Shown: positions 41,377 to 50,725, numbered from the stretch's first letter. The stretch: 64,000 nt of DNA from Robertmurraya siralis (GCF_005502275.1 NZ_SWLZ01000008.1:1-64000); one strand, 5' to 3'. Program-made: numbers and translations. Notes: generated by a model from the letters alone, not told the origin.

Positions 41377-41441
41377 ATGTATTTAAAATATTGCTTTGAG
41401 ATGTATTTGCTTTTATCATAAAAGATGTATTTTAAATATAT
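41377..41441 (+). promoter_or_regulatory. NsrR operators before hmp
   Basis: ATGTATTTTAAATATAT (41425-41441) is a near-perfect NsrR site. ATGTATTTAAAATATT (41377-41392) is a second, weaker copy, and a half-site GATGTATTTGC is at about 41400. The strong copy lies 28 bases before the hmp ATG. Confidence 0.85.
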
Positions 41442-41468
41442 CTTAAACAAAAAAGGAGTCGTTACACA

Positions 41469-42686
41469 ATGTTAGCTCAAAAAACGATCGATATCATTAA
41501 ATTCACAGTACCGGTATTAGAAGTTCACGGTGTTGAAATTACGACAGTATTCTATAAAAATTTATTTAACGAGCATCCTGAATTGTTGAATATTTTCAAT
41601 CATGCAAACCAAAATCAAGGCCGCCAACAAACGGCTTTAGCAAATGCCGTTCTTGCTGCAGCTCAATATATAGATCGACTGGAGGTGATTTCTCCTGTTG
41701 TTAGACAGATTGCAGAAAAACATCGTAGCCTTGGTGTAAAGCCTGAACATTATCCGATTGTTGGAGAACATCTTCTAAGAGCTATCGAGGAAGTTCTTAG
41801 TGCTGCAGCAACGGAAGAAATTATCAATGCATGGGCTGATGCATATGGAGTGATCTCCTCGGTATTTATTAATATAGAAAAAGAGCTGTATGAACAAGCA
41901 GCATTACAGACAAATGGTTGGAGCGATTTCAAACCGTTTAAGGTGATCGATAAAGTCAAGGAAAGCGAGGTCATTACATCTTTCTATTTAGCTCCGGCTG
42001 ATCAATCAGCAGTTCCTGTGTTTGAATCGGGACAATACATTACCGTCCGCCTTCAAATTCCTGGTGAGCCTTATTTAGTCAATCGCCAATATAGTTTATC
42101 CGCTGCCCCAAATAAGGAATATTTCCGTATTTCTGTAAAACGCGAAGCGGAACCTAATAAGCCGGAAGGAAAGGTATCCAATTATCTCCATGATCATATT
42201 CATAATGGGGATGTTATTGAAATGACGGCACCTGCGGGAGAATTCACTCTAAAGGGAGCAAGCTCTGCACCAGTTGTTTTTATTAGTGGGGGTGTTGGTA
42301 TTACCCCATTTATCAGCATGGTGAACAGCATTGCAGACCATGAGCCGACCCGTTATGTTACATTCATTCATGCATCAAAGAATGGAGAGCAACAGGCTTT
42401 CAAAGAGGAATTACTAGAATTAGCGGAACGAATGACAAATTACCATCTTTCATTCATCTATGAAAACCCTTCTGAAACAGACCGATTGAATAAACATTTT
42501 AAAAAAGAAGGTTATATTAATACGGAGTGGTTAAAGGAAAATGCCGTAGTGGATAGTGCGGAGTACTATCTTTGCGGTCCAGTTCCATTTTTACAAGCAA
42601 TCCTTCGTGGTCTAAAGGAACTTGGTATACACGAAGAGCAGATTCATTATGAGTTCTTTGGACCTTCAATGAAGTTAGATATTTAA
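41469..42686 (+). CDS. hmp: Flavohemoglobin, nitric oxide dioxygenase
   Basis: A 405-aa enzyme that converts NO to nitrate with O2 and NAD(P)H. Residues 1-137 are a globin domain (LEVHGVEITTVFYKNLF; proximal His in IAEKHRSLGV). The FAD-binding domain has QYSLSAAPNKEYFRISVKRE and the NAD domain VFISGGVGITPFISMV, YLCGPVPFLQAI. The length matches bacterial Hmp. It is in one transcription unit, repressed by NsrR from the divergent gene, with AAAGGAG before the ATG. Confidence 0.97.
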   Translation: MLAQKTIDIIKFTVPVLEVHGVEITTVFYKNLFNEHPELLNIFNHANQNQGRQQTALANAVLAAAQYIDRLEVISPVVRQIAEKHRSLGVKPEHYPIVGEHLLRAIEEVLSAAATEEIINAWADAYGVISSVFINIEKELYEQAALQTNGWSDFKPFKVIDKVKESEVITSFYLAPADQSAVPVFESGQYITVRLQIPGEPYLVNRQYSLSAAPNKEYFRISVKREAEPNKPEGKVSNYLHDHIHNGDVIEMTAPAGEFTLKGASSAPVVFISGGVGITPFISMVNSIADHEPTRYVTFIHASKNGEQQAFKEELLELAERMTNYHLSFIYENPSETDRLNKHFKKEGYINTEWLKENAVVDSAEYYLCGPVPFLQAILRGLKELGIHEEQIHYEFFGPSMKLDI

Positions 42687-42694
42687 AAATTCTT

Positions 42695-42732
42695 TTGTTC
42701 AATCAGGAACTTAGAATGTCCTGATTGAACAA
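42695..42732. terminator. Bidirectional hairpin after hmp
   Basis: TTGTTCAATCAGGA and its exact complement TCCTGATTGAACAA flank a 10-base loop, between convergent genes. Confidence 0.7.
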
Positions 42733-42749
42733 ATATCGGATCACAGGCT

Positions 42750-43214
42750 TTAATATTGCCCTTTAATAACAAAGAACGAACCGCGAATTGTTCCGGCTAG
42801 TTTGGATTTTTGTCTGGCAAACTTAAACTTTCCTTCTAATTCCTTCGGTACTTCCATTCCTTCAGAGAGCTTAAAACCAACAGCGCGTTTTTTCGGATCA
42901 TCGACATTATACATGACATTGACCTCAAGCCCATCTTCAAAAAAGACGAAAGCCCATTTAATATTTTCTACTTGGAAACGAGATGTTTCTAGCGGTTTAG
43001 CTGCAAACTCAATATTGCGTTCTTCTTTCAATATATGGTTGACATACGCAATGGTGTCCTGACTCTCGCAGGCTGGAACAACTGTAAATTCATGCTTATA
43101 TTTGTTCATAAAATAGCGGGCTTCATTTGCACGTAATCCGGCTAGAGCATCCACTACTGGTGAAGATTCTAAGCCAACTGTTGACACATTTTTAAAATCA
43201 ACAACATAGGTCAT
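42750..43214 (-). CDS. Conserved hypothetical protein
   Basis: A 154-aa cytoplasmic protein (MTYVVDFKNVSTVGLESSPV...). It reads as an alpha/beta fold with several Lys/Arg-rich strands (KRAVGFKLSEGMEVP, KLAGTIRGSFFVIKGQY). No family could be named with confidence. Start chosen at 43214 behind GGAGGGAGAT; the longer frame to 43253 overlaps the previous gene without a site. It is second in a two-gene unit with the 43229 gene. Confidence 0.7.
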   Translation of the reverse strand: MTYVVDFKNVSTVGLESSPVVDALAGLRANEARYFMNKYKHEFTVVPACESQDTIAYVNHILKEERNIEFAAKPLETSRFQVENIKWAFVFFEDGLEVNVMYNVDDPKKRAVGFKLSEGMEVPKELEGKFKFARQKSKLAGTIRGSFFVIKGQY

Positions 43215-43228
43215 TACATCTCCCTCCT

Positions 43229-43711
43229 TTATTTTCGAATAACAGGGATCCACATTTCACCAAATACGAAATCGTTTCGTTGCCCCATTACAACCGTGGT
43301 ATTTGGACCCCCGACATAGGCAAAATCATCTGCCTCTGGCAAAGCTTGACCAAAGGCAATGCCAGTAAGCAATTGGCTTAATTGCTCATCTGTCTCCGCT
43401 TCCCCTTTCACAATTAGGTATTCTCCCTTAGGGAATTGGATCACTCTAGCTTCTTCATCTGGTAAAGTGGCTTCTGTCATGACTCCGGCATAATGCATCA
43501 TTTTATTGTTTACTGCCTCGTTCACGACAAAAATGTAGTCATTCGTGGCAAGTTCTTTTAAAGTTTCAAGTCGGCCATCCTTTTTAACCGTCTGCCAAAA
43601 TTCCGACTTTTCCTTGTTGATGCCAGCATAGTCTGTATAATCACTCTTAAGTTCTGTTCCTAAGCCTAAAACGGTAAAGCTATCTTTTTCTTCAATTGTG
43701 TACTCTGCCAT
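43229..43711 (-). CDS. GyrI-like/effector-binding-domain protein
   Basis: A 160-aa stand-alone small-molecule-binding domain of the GyrI/AraC effector-binding type. FTVLGLGTELKSDYTDYAGI and VIQFPKGEYLIVKGEAETDEQL resemble the SOUL/GyrI-like fold; the end has GEMWIPVIRK as in that family. It has no DNA-binding part. Start at MAEYTIEEK behind AAAGGTGG. Divergent from a WYL-type regulator whose operator probably covers both promoters. Confidence 0.78.
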   Translation of the reverse strand: MAEYTIEEKDSFTVLGLGTELKSDYTDYAGINKEKSEFWQTVKKDGRLETLKELATNDYIFVVNEAVNNKMMHYAGVMTEATLPDEEARVIQFPKGEYLIVKGEAETDEQLSQLLTGIAFGQALPEADDFAYVGGPNTTVVMGQRNDFVFGEMWIPVIRK

Positions 43712-43734
43712 ATTTAAAACCACCTTTTTTTTAT

Positions 43735-43774
43735 TTATCAAGTGATTGGTCTTTGCACTTGATAAGTTTATAAT
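43735..43774. promoter_or_regulatory. Inverted repeat and promoter in divergent region
   Basis: TTATCAAGTG (43735-43744) and CACTTGATAA (43756-43765) are a perfect 10-bp inverted repeat. On the plus strand TTGGTC (43746-43751) and TATAAT (43769-43774) with 17-base spacing form a promoter that the repeat overlaps. It is a likely operator for the WYL regulator. Confidence 0.65.
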
Positions 43775-43818
43775 AGCCATAAATCATATCAAAAAATGAC
43801 ACTGTTTAGGAGTTTTCG

Positions 43819-44781
43819 ATGAAAAAGGTTGAACGAATTAATATTATTATGCGCTATATTAATAATCGTGCCCACTTTACCATTTCTGAAATCATGCGAG
43901 AATTTAATATTTCCCGTTCGACAGCGATTAGAGATATAAAAGAAATTGAAGCGATGGGAATGCCGATAGTAGCTGAAGTTGGCAGGGATGGAGGTTATTC
44001 GGTTATGAATAATTCAGTTTTGCCCAATGTCCGCTTCACAAATGATGAGATTAAAGCTCTGTTTATCGCCTTTATGGCAACAAGAAATCAGCAATTGCCA
44101 TATCTTAAAAGTCGTCAGTCTTTAACTGAAAAACTACTTGGACTTATCTCAGAAAATCAGCAGGAGACGCTCGTTCACTTAAATCAAGTTTTACTATTTG
44201 AAGGAACTAACCCTCATAATCCTGACTTGCTTGATTTGTCAGATCTACCGCACCCAATGTTAGAAAAACTTATTCAAACGATTCTTTTGGATAGCTATTT
44301 ATTGCTTTCACTTAAAGAGGAAAAGGAAGAAAAGTCTTATTCGATTTATCTCCTCCATCTTTTTCGGGAAAAAAGTCTCTGGTTTATTGATGGTTTTGAT
44401 TTAGAGAAAGAGAAAAAGCGGGTCTTCCCTGTTGACAATCTTACTGAAGTAACCTTACTCCCTGGGAAAAAGAGAATGAGCAAGAAAGCTATTTTTGACA
44501 AAATAAAAAGGGGTGATGCGAGCACCAATCTTGTCCTTGAGTTTGGGCCTGAGGCCATTATGCAGTTCAAAAAATACCACCCTTTAAAAGTCTCCATATC
44601 CTATACAAATCCTTATCAAACGACAGCACTTTTAAAGACTTATGTTAATGTTAATCATTCAGAGGAATTGGCAGAAATGGTGAATTGGCTCCTTTTTCTT
44701 GGGAGTGATCTCAAAATTAAGGAAGCACCGGAGGAAATTATTCAAAGAATGCAAGAAAGGCTGTCCTTATTGTGTCCATAG
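43819..44781 (+). CDS. YafY-type HTH-WYL transcriptional regulator
   Basis: A 320-aa regulator. The N-terminal DeoR/HTH_11 winged helix reads ERINIIMRYINNRAHFTISE then IMREFNISRSTAIRDIKEIEAMGMP. A WYL-type ligand domain follows (SYSIYLLHLFREKSLWFIDGFD). It probably senses a ligand and controls the divergent 43229-42750 pair and itself through the repeat at 43735-43765. No signal of other targets. Confidence 0.88.
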   Translation: MKKVERINIIMRYINNRAHFTISEIMREFNISRSTAIRDIKEIEAMGMPIVAEVGRDGGYSVMNNSVLPNVRFTNDEIKALFIAFMATRNQQLPYLKSRQSLTEKLLGLISENQQETLVHLNQVLLFEGTNPHNPDLLDLSDLPHPMLEKLIQTILLDSYLLLSLKEEKEEKSYSIYLLHLFREKSLWFIDGFDLEKEKKRVFPVDNLTEVTLLPGKKRMSKKAIFDKIKRGDASTNLVLEFGPEAIMQFKKYHPLKVSISYTNPYQTTALLKTYVNVNHSEELAEMVNWLLFLGSDLKIKEAPEEIIQRMQERLSLLCP

Positions 44782-44909
44782 GAGTATAATGCACATTTCG
44801 AATGATTGAATTGAGAAGAGGAGTCATCTGTTTGATAAATGGTAATAATTTACCAAAAAGAAGAGCATGATAGATCCAAACTAGCTTTGCTGGAAGAGGA
44901 GCGTTCTGA

Positions 44910-45779
44910 ATGTTGGGTACCGCTTTTTGGAGTCATACCATTTGGTTTATTTTGCTTGGAATTACGACGATGATAGAATTAATTATCATCTTGTTAAATG
45001 TAAAAAAGCGACCTACCGTCTTGGCTTTATATCTTACTATTAGTGGAATGACCTTTTTCTTTGAAATGATTATTTTATCTCTTTTAAGAGCATATACGTA
45101 TTATCCAATGCTCATTCCAGACTCTCCGCCCGACGATTCAATCGCCGGAAACCTTTTTTCGCAATTTTCAGTGTCGGCATCGGCATTGCTGCTCGCCGTC
45201 TTTCATTTAAAATACTACTGGTATATTGTGTTTGCACTAATCTATGGTTCGATTGAAGAATTGTTTCTTGCTTTAGGGTTATATAAGCAAAACTGGTACC
45301 ACACGTGGATGACTGTTTTATTTTTGCTGTTCTTTTTTTGGGTAGCGAAGCAGGCTTATCGCCTATGTTTTACTCGACTGAAGGGGTGGTTACTATATGT
45401 GTATATTTTCCTCGGACTGTTGACGCTGCACCAAAATACGATTGTTTGGGTTCTGAGATTAACGGGTATTCAAAGATTCAGTGAAAATATATTTCCTGAC
45501 AAACAACATAGTTTAATTTTTTTATCAAGCCTATATATGCTTGTGCTTGGTGTAATCATCATGCTTGTTTATTTTTCAAATATTCGCTGGCACTGGAAGA
45601 TTGCGCTCATGGTATTCCTATATATCGGACATTGGCTGGGTCTGCACTTTGATTTAATCATTTATAAAGAAGGATGGTTTTTGATTTCCACAACCATTTC
45701 AATAGGGGCAATGTATTTATTTACATACATTCTTGATAAATTATATGAAAGTAGGGGTGTGGCAGGCAATGGTGCCTAA
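44910..45779 (+). CDS. Multi-spanning membrane protein of unknown function
   Basis: A 289-aa integral membrane protein with about eight hydrophobic spans, rich in Trp, Tyr and Phe. It resembles the CBO0543-type membrane proteins of Bacilli in size and aromatic content, which is only a weak suggestion. No transporter or enzyme motif seen. GGAAGAGGAGCG precedes the ATG. It has no obvious partner. Confidence 0.8.
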   Translation: MLGTAFWSHTIWFILLGITTMIELIIILLNVKKRPTVLALYLTISGMTFFFEMIILSLLRAYTYYPMLIPDSPPDDSIAGNLFSQFSVSASALLLAVFHLKYYWYIVFALIYGSIEELFLALGLYKQNWYHTWMTVLFLLFFFWVAKQAYRLCFTRLKGWLLYVYIFLGLLTLHQNTIVWVLRLTGIQRFSENIFPDKQHSLIFLSSLYMLVLGVIIMLVYFSNIRWHWKIALMVFLYIGHWLGLHFDLIIYKEGWFLISTTISIGAMYLFTYILDKLYESRGVAGNGA

Positions 45780-46306
45780 TGGCTCATTCTTTCGCAAGCG
45801 TGGTTCCTAATTGTCAATCAATTTTGTACTGTGTAAGGCTGTTACGATAATAAATCAATTCACGAACTAGTAGAACATATTATTGAAAAAGTCTCACAAG
45901 AAGGAGGTGTTAGTCTTAATAAAGAAGCACAATAATCAGTTTAGTTGGTACGTTCCAATAAAAGGATAATTTACTTCAATCAATTATAGTGTAAATTAGC
46001 TTTTTATGTCGATAAATTTCGGGATTAATGATGATGCTTGTTAGAAAAGTAAAAGTAGTCTACTACTAATTGAATAACTCCCGAGTTTTTTAGAAAAATT
46101 TAGAGTTTAAGAGTAAAAAAAGTTCAAATGCAAAAATATTTACAAGGAGTTGTTATTATTTTGCTTCATTATTTCCAGGAAATAATCGCAGAATGGTTCT
46201 TAACTGAAAAAATAACTAGTATTTGAAAAAGAATGATTGATAGGACAAATGAATATAATGAAAGGAGCTTGTTAAGATCACATGCACTAATGAAACATAC
46301 TAGACT
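45780..46306. other. Intergenic region with possible gene tail
   Basis: Positions 45837-45935 are open for 32 codons and read HELVEHIIEKVSQEGGVSLN then KEAQ-stop without a start. This could be the end of a lost gene. A minus-strand frame at 46169-46438 is a shadow. Nothing else stands out until the nagP promoter. Confidence 0.35.
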
Positions 46307-46308
46307 AG

Positions 46309-46342
46309 TGGTATAGACAACTATATTTGTTAATGCTATAAT
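46309..46342 (+). promoter_or_regulatory. NagR operator overlapping the nagP promoter
   Basis: TGGTATAGACAACTAT (46309-46324) is a NagR/YvoA-type (DasR-like) site and recurs exactly at 48782-48797. TAGACA within it (46314-46319) can serve as -35, 17 bases before TATAAT (46337-46342). Confidence 0.8.
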
Positions 46343-46359
46343 CGATTCGAGAAATCGGT

Positions 46360-46374
46360 TTGGAAACGCATTCA
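46360..46374 (+). promoter_or_regulatory. cre site before nagP
   Basis: TTGGAAACGCATTCA matches the cre consensus WTGNAANCGNWNNCW at all positions. It is 18 bases downstream of the -10, a repressing position for CcpA. Confidence 0.82.
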
Positions 46375-46463
46375 AACGGACTTTGCAATTATTTTTCTGT
46401 TCACCTAAAGCGTATTGTGAATCGATTCGTGTGTACAAAATAAGTAAAAGGAGGTTTATAACT

Positions 46464-47915
46464 ATGAAGAACTATTTTCAAAATCTTGGTAAGTCTCTCA
46501 TGCTTCCGGTAGCGGTACTGCCTGCTGCTGCTCTTTTAATGGGGATCGGTTACGCCATTGACCATGAAGGCTGGGGTGCTGGAAATCCCGTTGCTGCCTT
46601 TTTCATCGGTGCAGGTTCATCGATTTTAGACTTTATCCCGATCCTTTTTGCTGTTGGGGTTGCCATTGGAATGACAAAGGCAAAGGATGGTGCGGCTGCA
46701 ATCAGTGGTTTAGTCGGCTATCTTGTTATTACCAAATTACTTTCCACCGATTCGGTTGCGAATTTAAGGCATATTCCAGTTGAAGAAGTGAATATCGCTT
46801 TCAATGGAATTGAGAATGTCTTTATTGGTATTTTATCTGGTTGTATTTCAGCAGCTCTTTACAATCGTTTTAGTAATACGAAATTGCCTGATGCTTTAGC
46901 GTTCTTTAGTGGAAAGAGATTGGTTCCGATTTTAACATCTCTTGTCATGCTAGTAGTTTCGATGGTGATGTTATTTGTGTGGCCAGTCGTTTATTCTGGA
47001 CTCCTATCCTTCGGGGAAGCGATTAGTAGTTTAGGAGCAATCGGTGCAGGAGTATACGGATTCTTCAACCGATTATTAATTCCAACAGGGCTGCACCACG
47101 CTTTAAACAACGTATTTTGGTTTGACGTTGCGGGGATTAATGATATTAAAAACTTCTGGGCTGGTACTGGTGAATTGGGAATTACCGGAAGATACCAGGC
47201 TGGGTTCTTCCCAATCATGATGTTTGGTCTCCCTGCAGCGGCACTTGCGATGTATCATACGGCAAAAACAAAGCGGAAAAAGCAAGCCGCATCACTATTA
47301 ATGGCGGGAGGAATTGCCGCATTTTTAACAGGGGTGACAGAGCCACTTGAATTTTCATTCATGTTCTTAGCTCCAGCGCTTTATGTCGTGCATGCGCTGT
47401 TAACGGGAATTTCTTTATTTGTAGCAGCAACATTCCAATGGACAGCTGGATTTGGCTTTAGTGCCGGATTAATTGACTTTGTATTAAGCTCACAGCTGCC
47501 GTTGGCAAATAAGCCATTAATGCTTGTTCTTCAAGGTCTAGTATTTGCTGTTATTTATTATGTGATTTTCCGCTTCCTGATTGTGAAATTTAACTTAAAA
47601 ACACCGGGACGTGAAGATGATGATGTCGTGGTCAATGAAGAAATTGCCGAAGCTGGTTCAAAGGATCGTTTTGGACTGATGGCGGAAACGATTTACGAAG
47701 GTCTTGGTGGAGACAGCAACGTTGTTTCAGTTGATAATTGTGCAACGCGCCTGCGTGTTGAAGTAAAAGATGTTGAAGCTGTCGATCAGAATAAAATTAA
47801 AACAACAGGTGTTCCGGGAATAAAAGTAGTCGGGAAGCACAGTATCCAAGTTATTGTTGGGACGCAGGTGCAAGCCGTTGCTGAAGAAGTGAAAAAAATT
47901 CGCAAAGAGAATTAA
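46464..47915 (+). CDS. nagP: PTS N-acetylglucosamine transporter IIBC (NagP)
   Basis: A 483-aa PTS permease that imports and phosphorylates GlcNAc. It begins MKNYFQNLGKSLMLPVAVLP, a hallmark of GlcNAc/glucose IIC domains. The membrane domain has PTGLHHALNNVFWFDVAG and GVTEPLEFSFMFLAP. The C-terminal IIB domain has the Cys in VDNCATRLRVEV. No IIA is fused, so a shared IIA must donate phosphate. Start chosen behind AAAGGAGG. It is convergent with nagR, with a shared terminator. Confidence 0.93.
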   Translation: MKNYFQNLGKSLMLPVAVLPAAALLMGIGYAIDHEGWGAGNPVAAFFIGAGSSILDFIPILFAVGVAIGMTKAKDGAAAISGLVGYLVITKLLSTDSVANLRHIPVEEVNIAFNGIENVFIGILSGCISAALYNRFSNTKLPDALAFFSGKRLVPILTSLVMLVVSMVMLFVWPVVYSGLLSFGEAISSLGAIGAGVYGFFNRLLIPTGLHHALNNVFWFDVAGINDIKNFWAGTGELGITGRYQAGFFPIMMFGLPAAALAMYHTAKTKRKKQAASLLMAGGIAAFLTGVTEPLEFSFMFLAPALYVVHALLTGISLFVAATFQWTAGFGFSAGLIDFVLSSQLPLANKPLMLVLQGLVFAVIYYVIFRFLIVKFNLKTPGREDDDVVVNEEIAEAGSKDRFGLMAETIYEGLGGDSNVVSVDNCATRLRVEVKDVEAVDQNKIKTTGVPGIKVVGKHSIQVIVGTQVQAVAEEVKKIRKEN

Positions 47916-47922
47916 CAAAAAA

Positions 47923-47951
47923 AGGCTAGTATCTAATTTGGATACTAGCCT
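47923..47951. terminator. Bidirectional terminator between nagP and nagR
   Basis: AGGCTAGTATC and GATACTAGCCT form a perfect stem. The minus strand continues into seven T, serving nagR. Confidence 0.85.
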
Positions 47952-47971
47952 CCTTCGTAGGGAAAACTAAA

Positions 47972-48703
47972 TTAATCACGTTTCATTTTCATTTTGAACT
48001 TATATTTATCTGCCCGATACGTAGATGTGACAAATTCGATTGGAGTTTGTTCTTCGTTTTGTAAAAATGAGGTGCGTTCCATCACTAAAACAGGACTGTC
48101 TTTTTTAATCTTTAAATGTGTTGCCTCTTCATCGCTGGCAAGCGAGGCCTCAATGGTTTGATAACCGAAGCCAATTTTAAAATGGAGCTTTTTTTCTAAG
48201 TAGTCATAGAAAGAATGGGAGAACTCTTGGTAGTTCATCTCACCAACGATTGTTTTCGGTGTATATATCGTTTCTAAAGCAACTGGTTCATTATCAGCTA
48301 AGCGAATGCGTTTAATTTTGCAAACTAAGTCAGTTGGAGAAATCGAAAGAGTTGAAGCAAGCTGTTCATCGGCTTTGATAAAGTCAAAGCTAATTAATTT
48401 GTTGGAAGGGCTGAGTCCACGGTTTCTCATATCTTCACTGAAGCTAGTGAGACCGGACAAATCCTGTTCAAATTTTTTATCAGCAACAAATGTGCCTTTT
48501 CCTTTTTCACGATAAACAAGACCTTCTTTAACTAAATTATTGATAGCTTGTCGTACGGTCATTCGACTTATCGCATATTTTTCCGCATATTCTCGTTCAG
48601 ATGGTAAAAGATCGCCAGCTTTTAATTGTTTTGTGTGGATCATGCTTTTTATTTCTTCTTCTAATTGATAATATATAGGTATATGAGATTGTTTATTAAT
48701 CAA
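47972..48703 (-). CDS. nagR: GntR/HutC-family repressor of GlcNAc genes (NagR/YvoA)
   Basis: A 243-aa repressor. The N-terminal GntR winged helix reads IYYQLEEEIKSMIHTKQLKAG then DLLPSEREYAEKYAISRMTV. A UTRA ligand domain follows (FDFIKADEQLASTLSISPTD, VALETIYTPKTIVG). GlcNAc-6-P or GlcN-6-P should release it from TGGTATAGACAACTAT sites at 46309 and 48782. Divergent from nagA. In B. subtilis nagR follows nagB, so the order here differs. Confidence 0.92.
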   Translation of the reverse strand: MINKQSHIPIYYQLEEEIKSMIHTKQLKAGDLLPSEREYAEKYAISRMTVRQAINNLVKEGLVYREKGKGTFVADKKFEQDLSGLTSFSEDMRNRGLSPSNKLISFDFIKADEQLASTLSISPTDLVCKIKRIRLADNEPVALETIYTPKTIVGEMNYQEFSHSFYDYLEKKLHFKIGFGYQTIEASLASDEEATHLKIKKDSPVLVMERTSFLQNEEQTPIEFVTSTYRADKYKFKMKMKRD

Positions 48704-48757
48704 GGGAAAATCCCCTCCTTAGGTGGAAAGTAAGACATTATAAATTTTATCAAAAGA

Positions 48758-48797
48758 ATGAAAGCGTGTATATATGTCATCTGGTATAGACAACTAT
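48758..48797 (+). promoter_or_regulatory. cre-like site and NagR operator before nagA
   Basis: ATGAAAGCGTGTATA (48758-48772) is a cre-like sequence with a strong left half. TGGTATAGACAACTAT (48782-48797) is identical to the nagP operator. Both lie between the divergent nagR and nagA genes. Confidence 0.78.
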
Positions 48798-48827
48798 ACT
48801 TATTTTGAAAGGGTGAGCAGCTTGAAC

Positions 48828-49994
48828 ATGCATTATTTATTAATTAATCATGCAAAGATTTTTTTGGAAAACAAAATTGTAAATTGTGGTGCTGTATGGG
48901 TGGAAAATGGGCAAATTAAAAAGATAGAAGAAAGACCTGTTGCTAACATCGCTCATGATGTTCATGTCATTGATGGTACGAATCTGAATTTAATTCCAGG
49001 CTTTATTGACGCTCATATTCACGGAGCAAATGGTGCTGATGTGATGGATGCAACGGAAAAAGCATTGGATGATATGGCAGTTCTTTTACCGAAGGAAGGT
49101 ACGACGAGTTTTTTGGCAACGACCATTACCCAATCTCCTGAAAATATTGAAAGAGCATTGGAAAATGTAGCTCGTTATTCAAATAAGCCGGGACATGCAG
49201 AAGTTATTGGTGTTCATTTGGAAGGGCCGTATGTGAATAAAGCTAAAGCGGGAGCACAGCCAGTGCAGTATATTACAGATCCTAATTTGAGCCAGTTTAA
49301 TCGTTGGCAAAAGCTTTCAGGAAATCAAATTCGTACCATTACGATGGCACCTGAACTGGATCAAGAGGGCTGCTTTATTAAAGCATTAAGTGAAATAGGG
49401 GTTAATGTGTCAGCCGGACATACAGATGCTGGATTTGCTGGAATTCAGAAGGCAGTCGCACAAGGGGTTCAGCAATTGACCCATTTATGCAATGCGATGA
49501 ACGGCATTCATCATCGTGATATTGGTGCGGTGGGTGCGGCATTTCAGTTAAGGGATCTGCATGCCGAGGTCATTCCTGACGGGATCCATGTTGCACCTGA
49601 GATGTTGGAGCTGGTTTATCAAAATGTTGGCAGTGACAGACTCATATTAATTACGGATGCGATGAGAGCGAAAGGATTGCCTGCTGGTGATTATGAGCTT
49701 GGTGGACAGCCTGTGAAAGTAACAGAGGATCGCGCTGTTCTTGAAGACGGAACGTTGGCAGGAAGTATCGTATCCATGCGGGATGGTGCGGCAAACATGC
49801 TCGCGATTGCTGGAGTTGAACTTGGTGATATCGTAAAAATGGCCTCTATTAATCCTGCTAAACAAGTGGGGATTTTTGACCGTAAAGGAAGCATTGCTTT
49901 GGACAAGGATGCAGATCTATTACTTGTCGACGATCAATTGACGATAAAGTATACCATTTGCCGTGGAGAAATTGCTTATAAAGGAGAAGAGTAA
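48828..49994 (+). CDS. nagA: N-acetylglucosamine-6-phosphate deacetylase
   Basis: A 388-aa amidohydrolase that removes acetate from GlcNAc-6-P. The metal-site motifs are PGFIDAHIHGANGADVMD, HLEGPYVN, SAGHTDAGF and LTHLCNAMNGIHHR; ILITDAMRAKG holds the catalytic Asp. Start at ATG 48828; TTG at 48822 is better spaced from AAAGGGTGAG and is an equal alternative. An upstream frame to 48774 covers the NagR operator and is not coding. Overlaps nagB. Confidence 0.94.
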   Translation: MHYLLINHAKIFLENKIVNCGAVWVENGQIKKIEERPVANIAHDVHVIDGTNLNLIPGFIDAHIHGANGADVMDATEKALDDMAVLLPKEGTTSFLATTITQSPENIERALENVARYSNKPGHAEVIGVHLEGPYVNKAKAGAQPVQYITDPNLSQFNRWQKLSGNQIRTITMAPELDQEGCFIKALSEIGVNVSAGHTDAGFAGIQKAVAQGVQQLTHLCNAMNGIHHRDIGAVGAAFQLRDLHAEVIPDGIHVAPEMLELVYQNVGSDRLILITDAMRAKGLPAGDYELGGQPVKVTEDRAVLEDGTLAGSIVSMRDGAANMLAIAGVELGDIVKMASINPAKQVGIFDRKGSIALDKDADLLLVDDQLTIKYTICRGEIAYKGEE

Positions 49995-50725
49995 TGATGG
50001 AATTCATTAAAGTAAACGATTATCAAGCTATGAGTGAGAGAGCTTGCTCTATTATGATTGAAACGATAAATCGTATCAAGAACCCTGTTCTTGGTTTGGC
50101 AACAGGTTCGACTCCTGAGGGGTTGTATCAAAAAATCATTGAGAAGTTTAACGAGGGAAAGGTTTCTTTTCAAGATGTGACAACCTTTAATTTAGATGAA
50201 TATGTCGGCCTGGATCGAGAAGATGTGAATAGTTACTATCGCTATATGAAGGAAAAGTTATTTAATCATGTCGATATTAAGCTTGAACGTGTTCATCTGC
50301 CAAACGGGGCTGCTGCTGATCTTGAAGCAGAATGTCAAAGGTACGAGAAGCAAATCCGACAGGCAGGAAAAATTGATTTGCAAATTTTAGGAATGGGGAT
50401 CAATGGTCATATTGGTTTTAATGAGCCGGGAACCCCGTTTAGCAGTAGGACCCATGTTGTTGAATTGGAAGCTTCTACTCGTGAAGCAAATTCGAGATTT
50501 TTCCCAACGTTGGATGATGTACCGACGCAAGCCTTAACGATGGGAATTGCAACGATTATGGAAAGCAAAGAAATCCTGTTGCTTGTTTCTGGTGAACAAA
50601 AAGCGGAGGCAATAGCCCGGTTGACTGATGGGGATATTTCTGAGGATTTTCCAGCATCGATTTTACGTAACCATCCGAATGTCACGGTTATTGTTGATGA
50701 GGGCGCCATGGTGCTGGCTAAATAA
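49994..50725 (+). CDS. nagB: Glucosamine-6-phosphate deaminase
   Basis: A 243-aa enzyme converting GlcN-6-P to fructose-6-P and ammonia, linking GlcNAc breakdown to glycolysis. NagB marks are LGLATGSTPEGLYQKI, TFNLDEYVGL, LGMGINGHIGFNEPG and TMGIATIMESKEILLLVSG. The short length without the C-terminal allosteric part is typical of Bacillus NagB. ATG at 49994 overlaps the nagA stop; a second ATG at 49997 is equally possible. Confidence 0.95.
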   Translation: MMEFIKVNDYQAMSERACSIMIETINRIKNPVLGLATGSTPEGLYQKIIEKFNEGKVSFQDVTTFNLDEYVGLDREDVNSYYRYMKEKLFNHVDIKLERVHLPNGAAADLEAECQRYEKQIRQAGKIDLQILGMGINGHIGFNEPGTPFSSRTHVVELEASTREANSRFFPTLDDVPTQALTMGIATIMESKEILLLVSGEQKAEAIARLTDGDISEDFPASILRNHPNVTVIVDEGAMVLAK

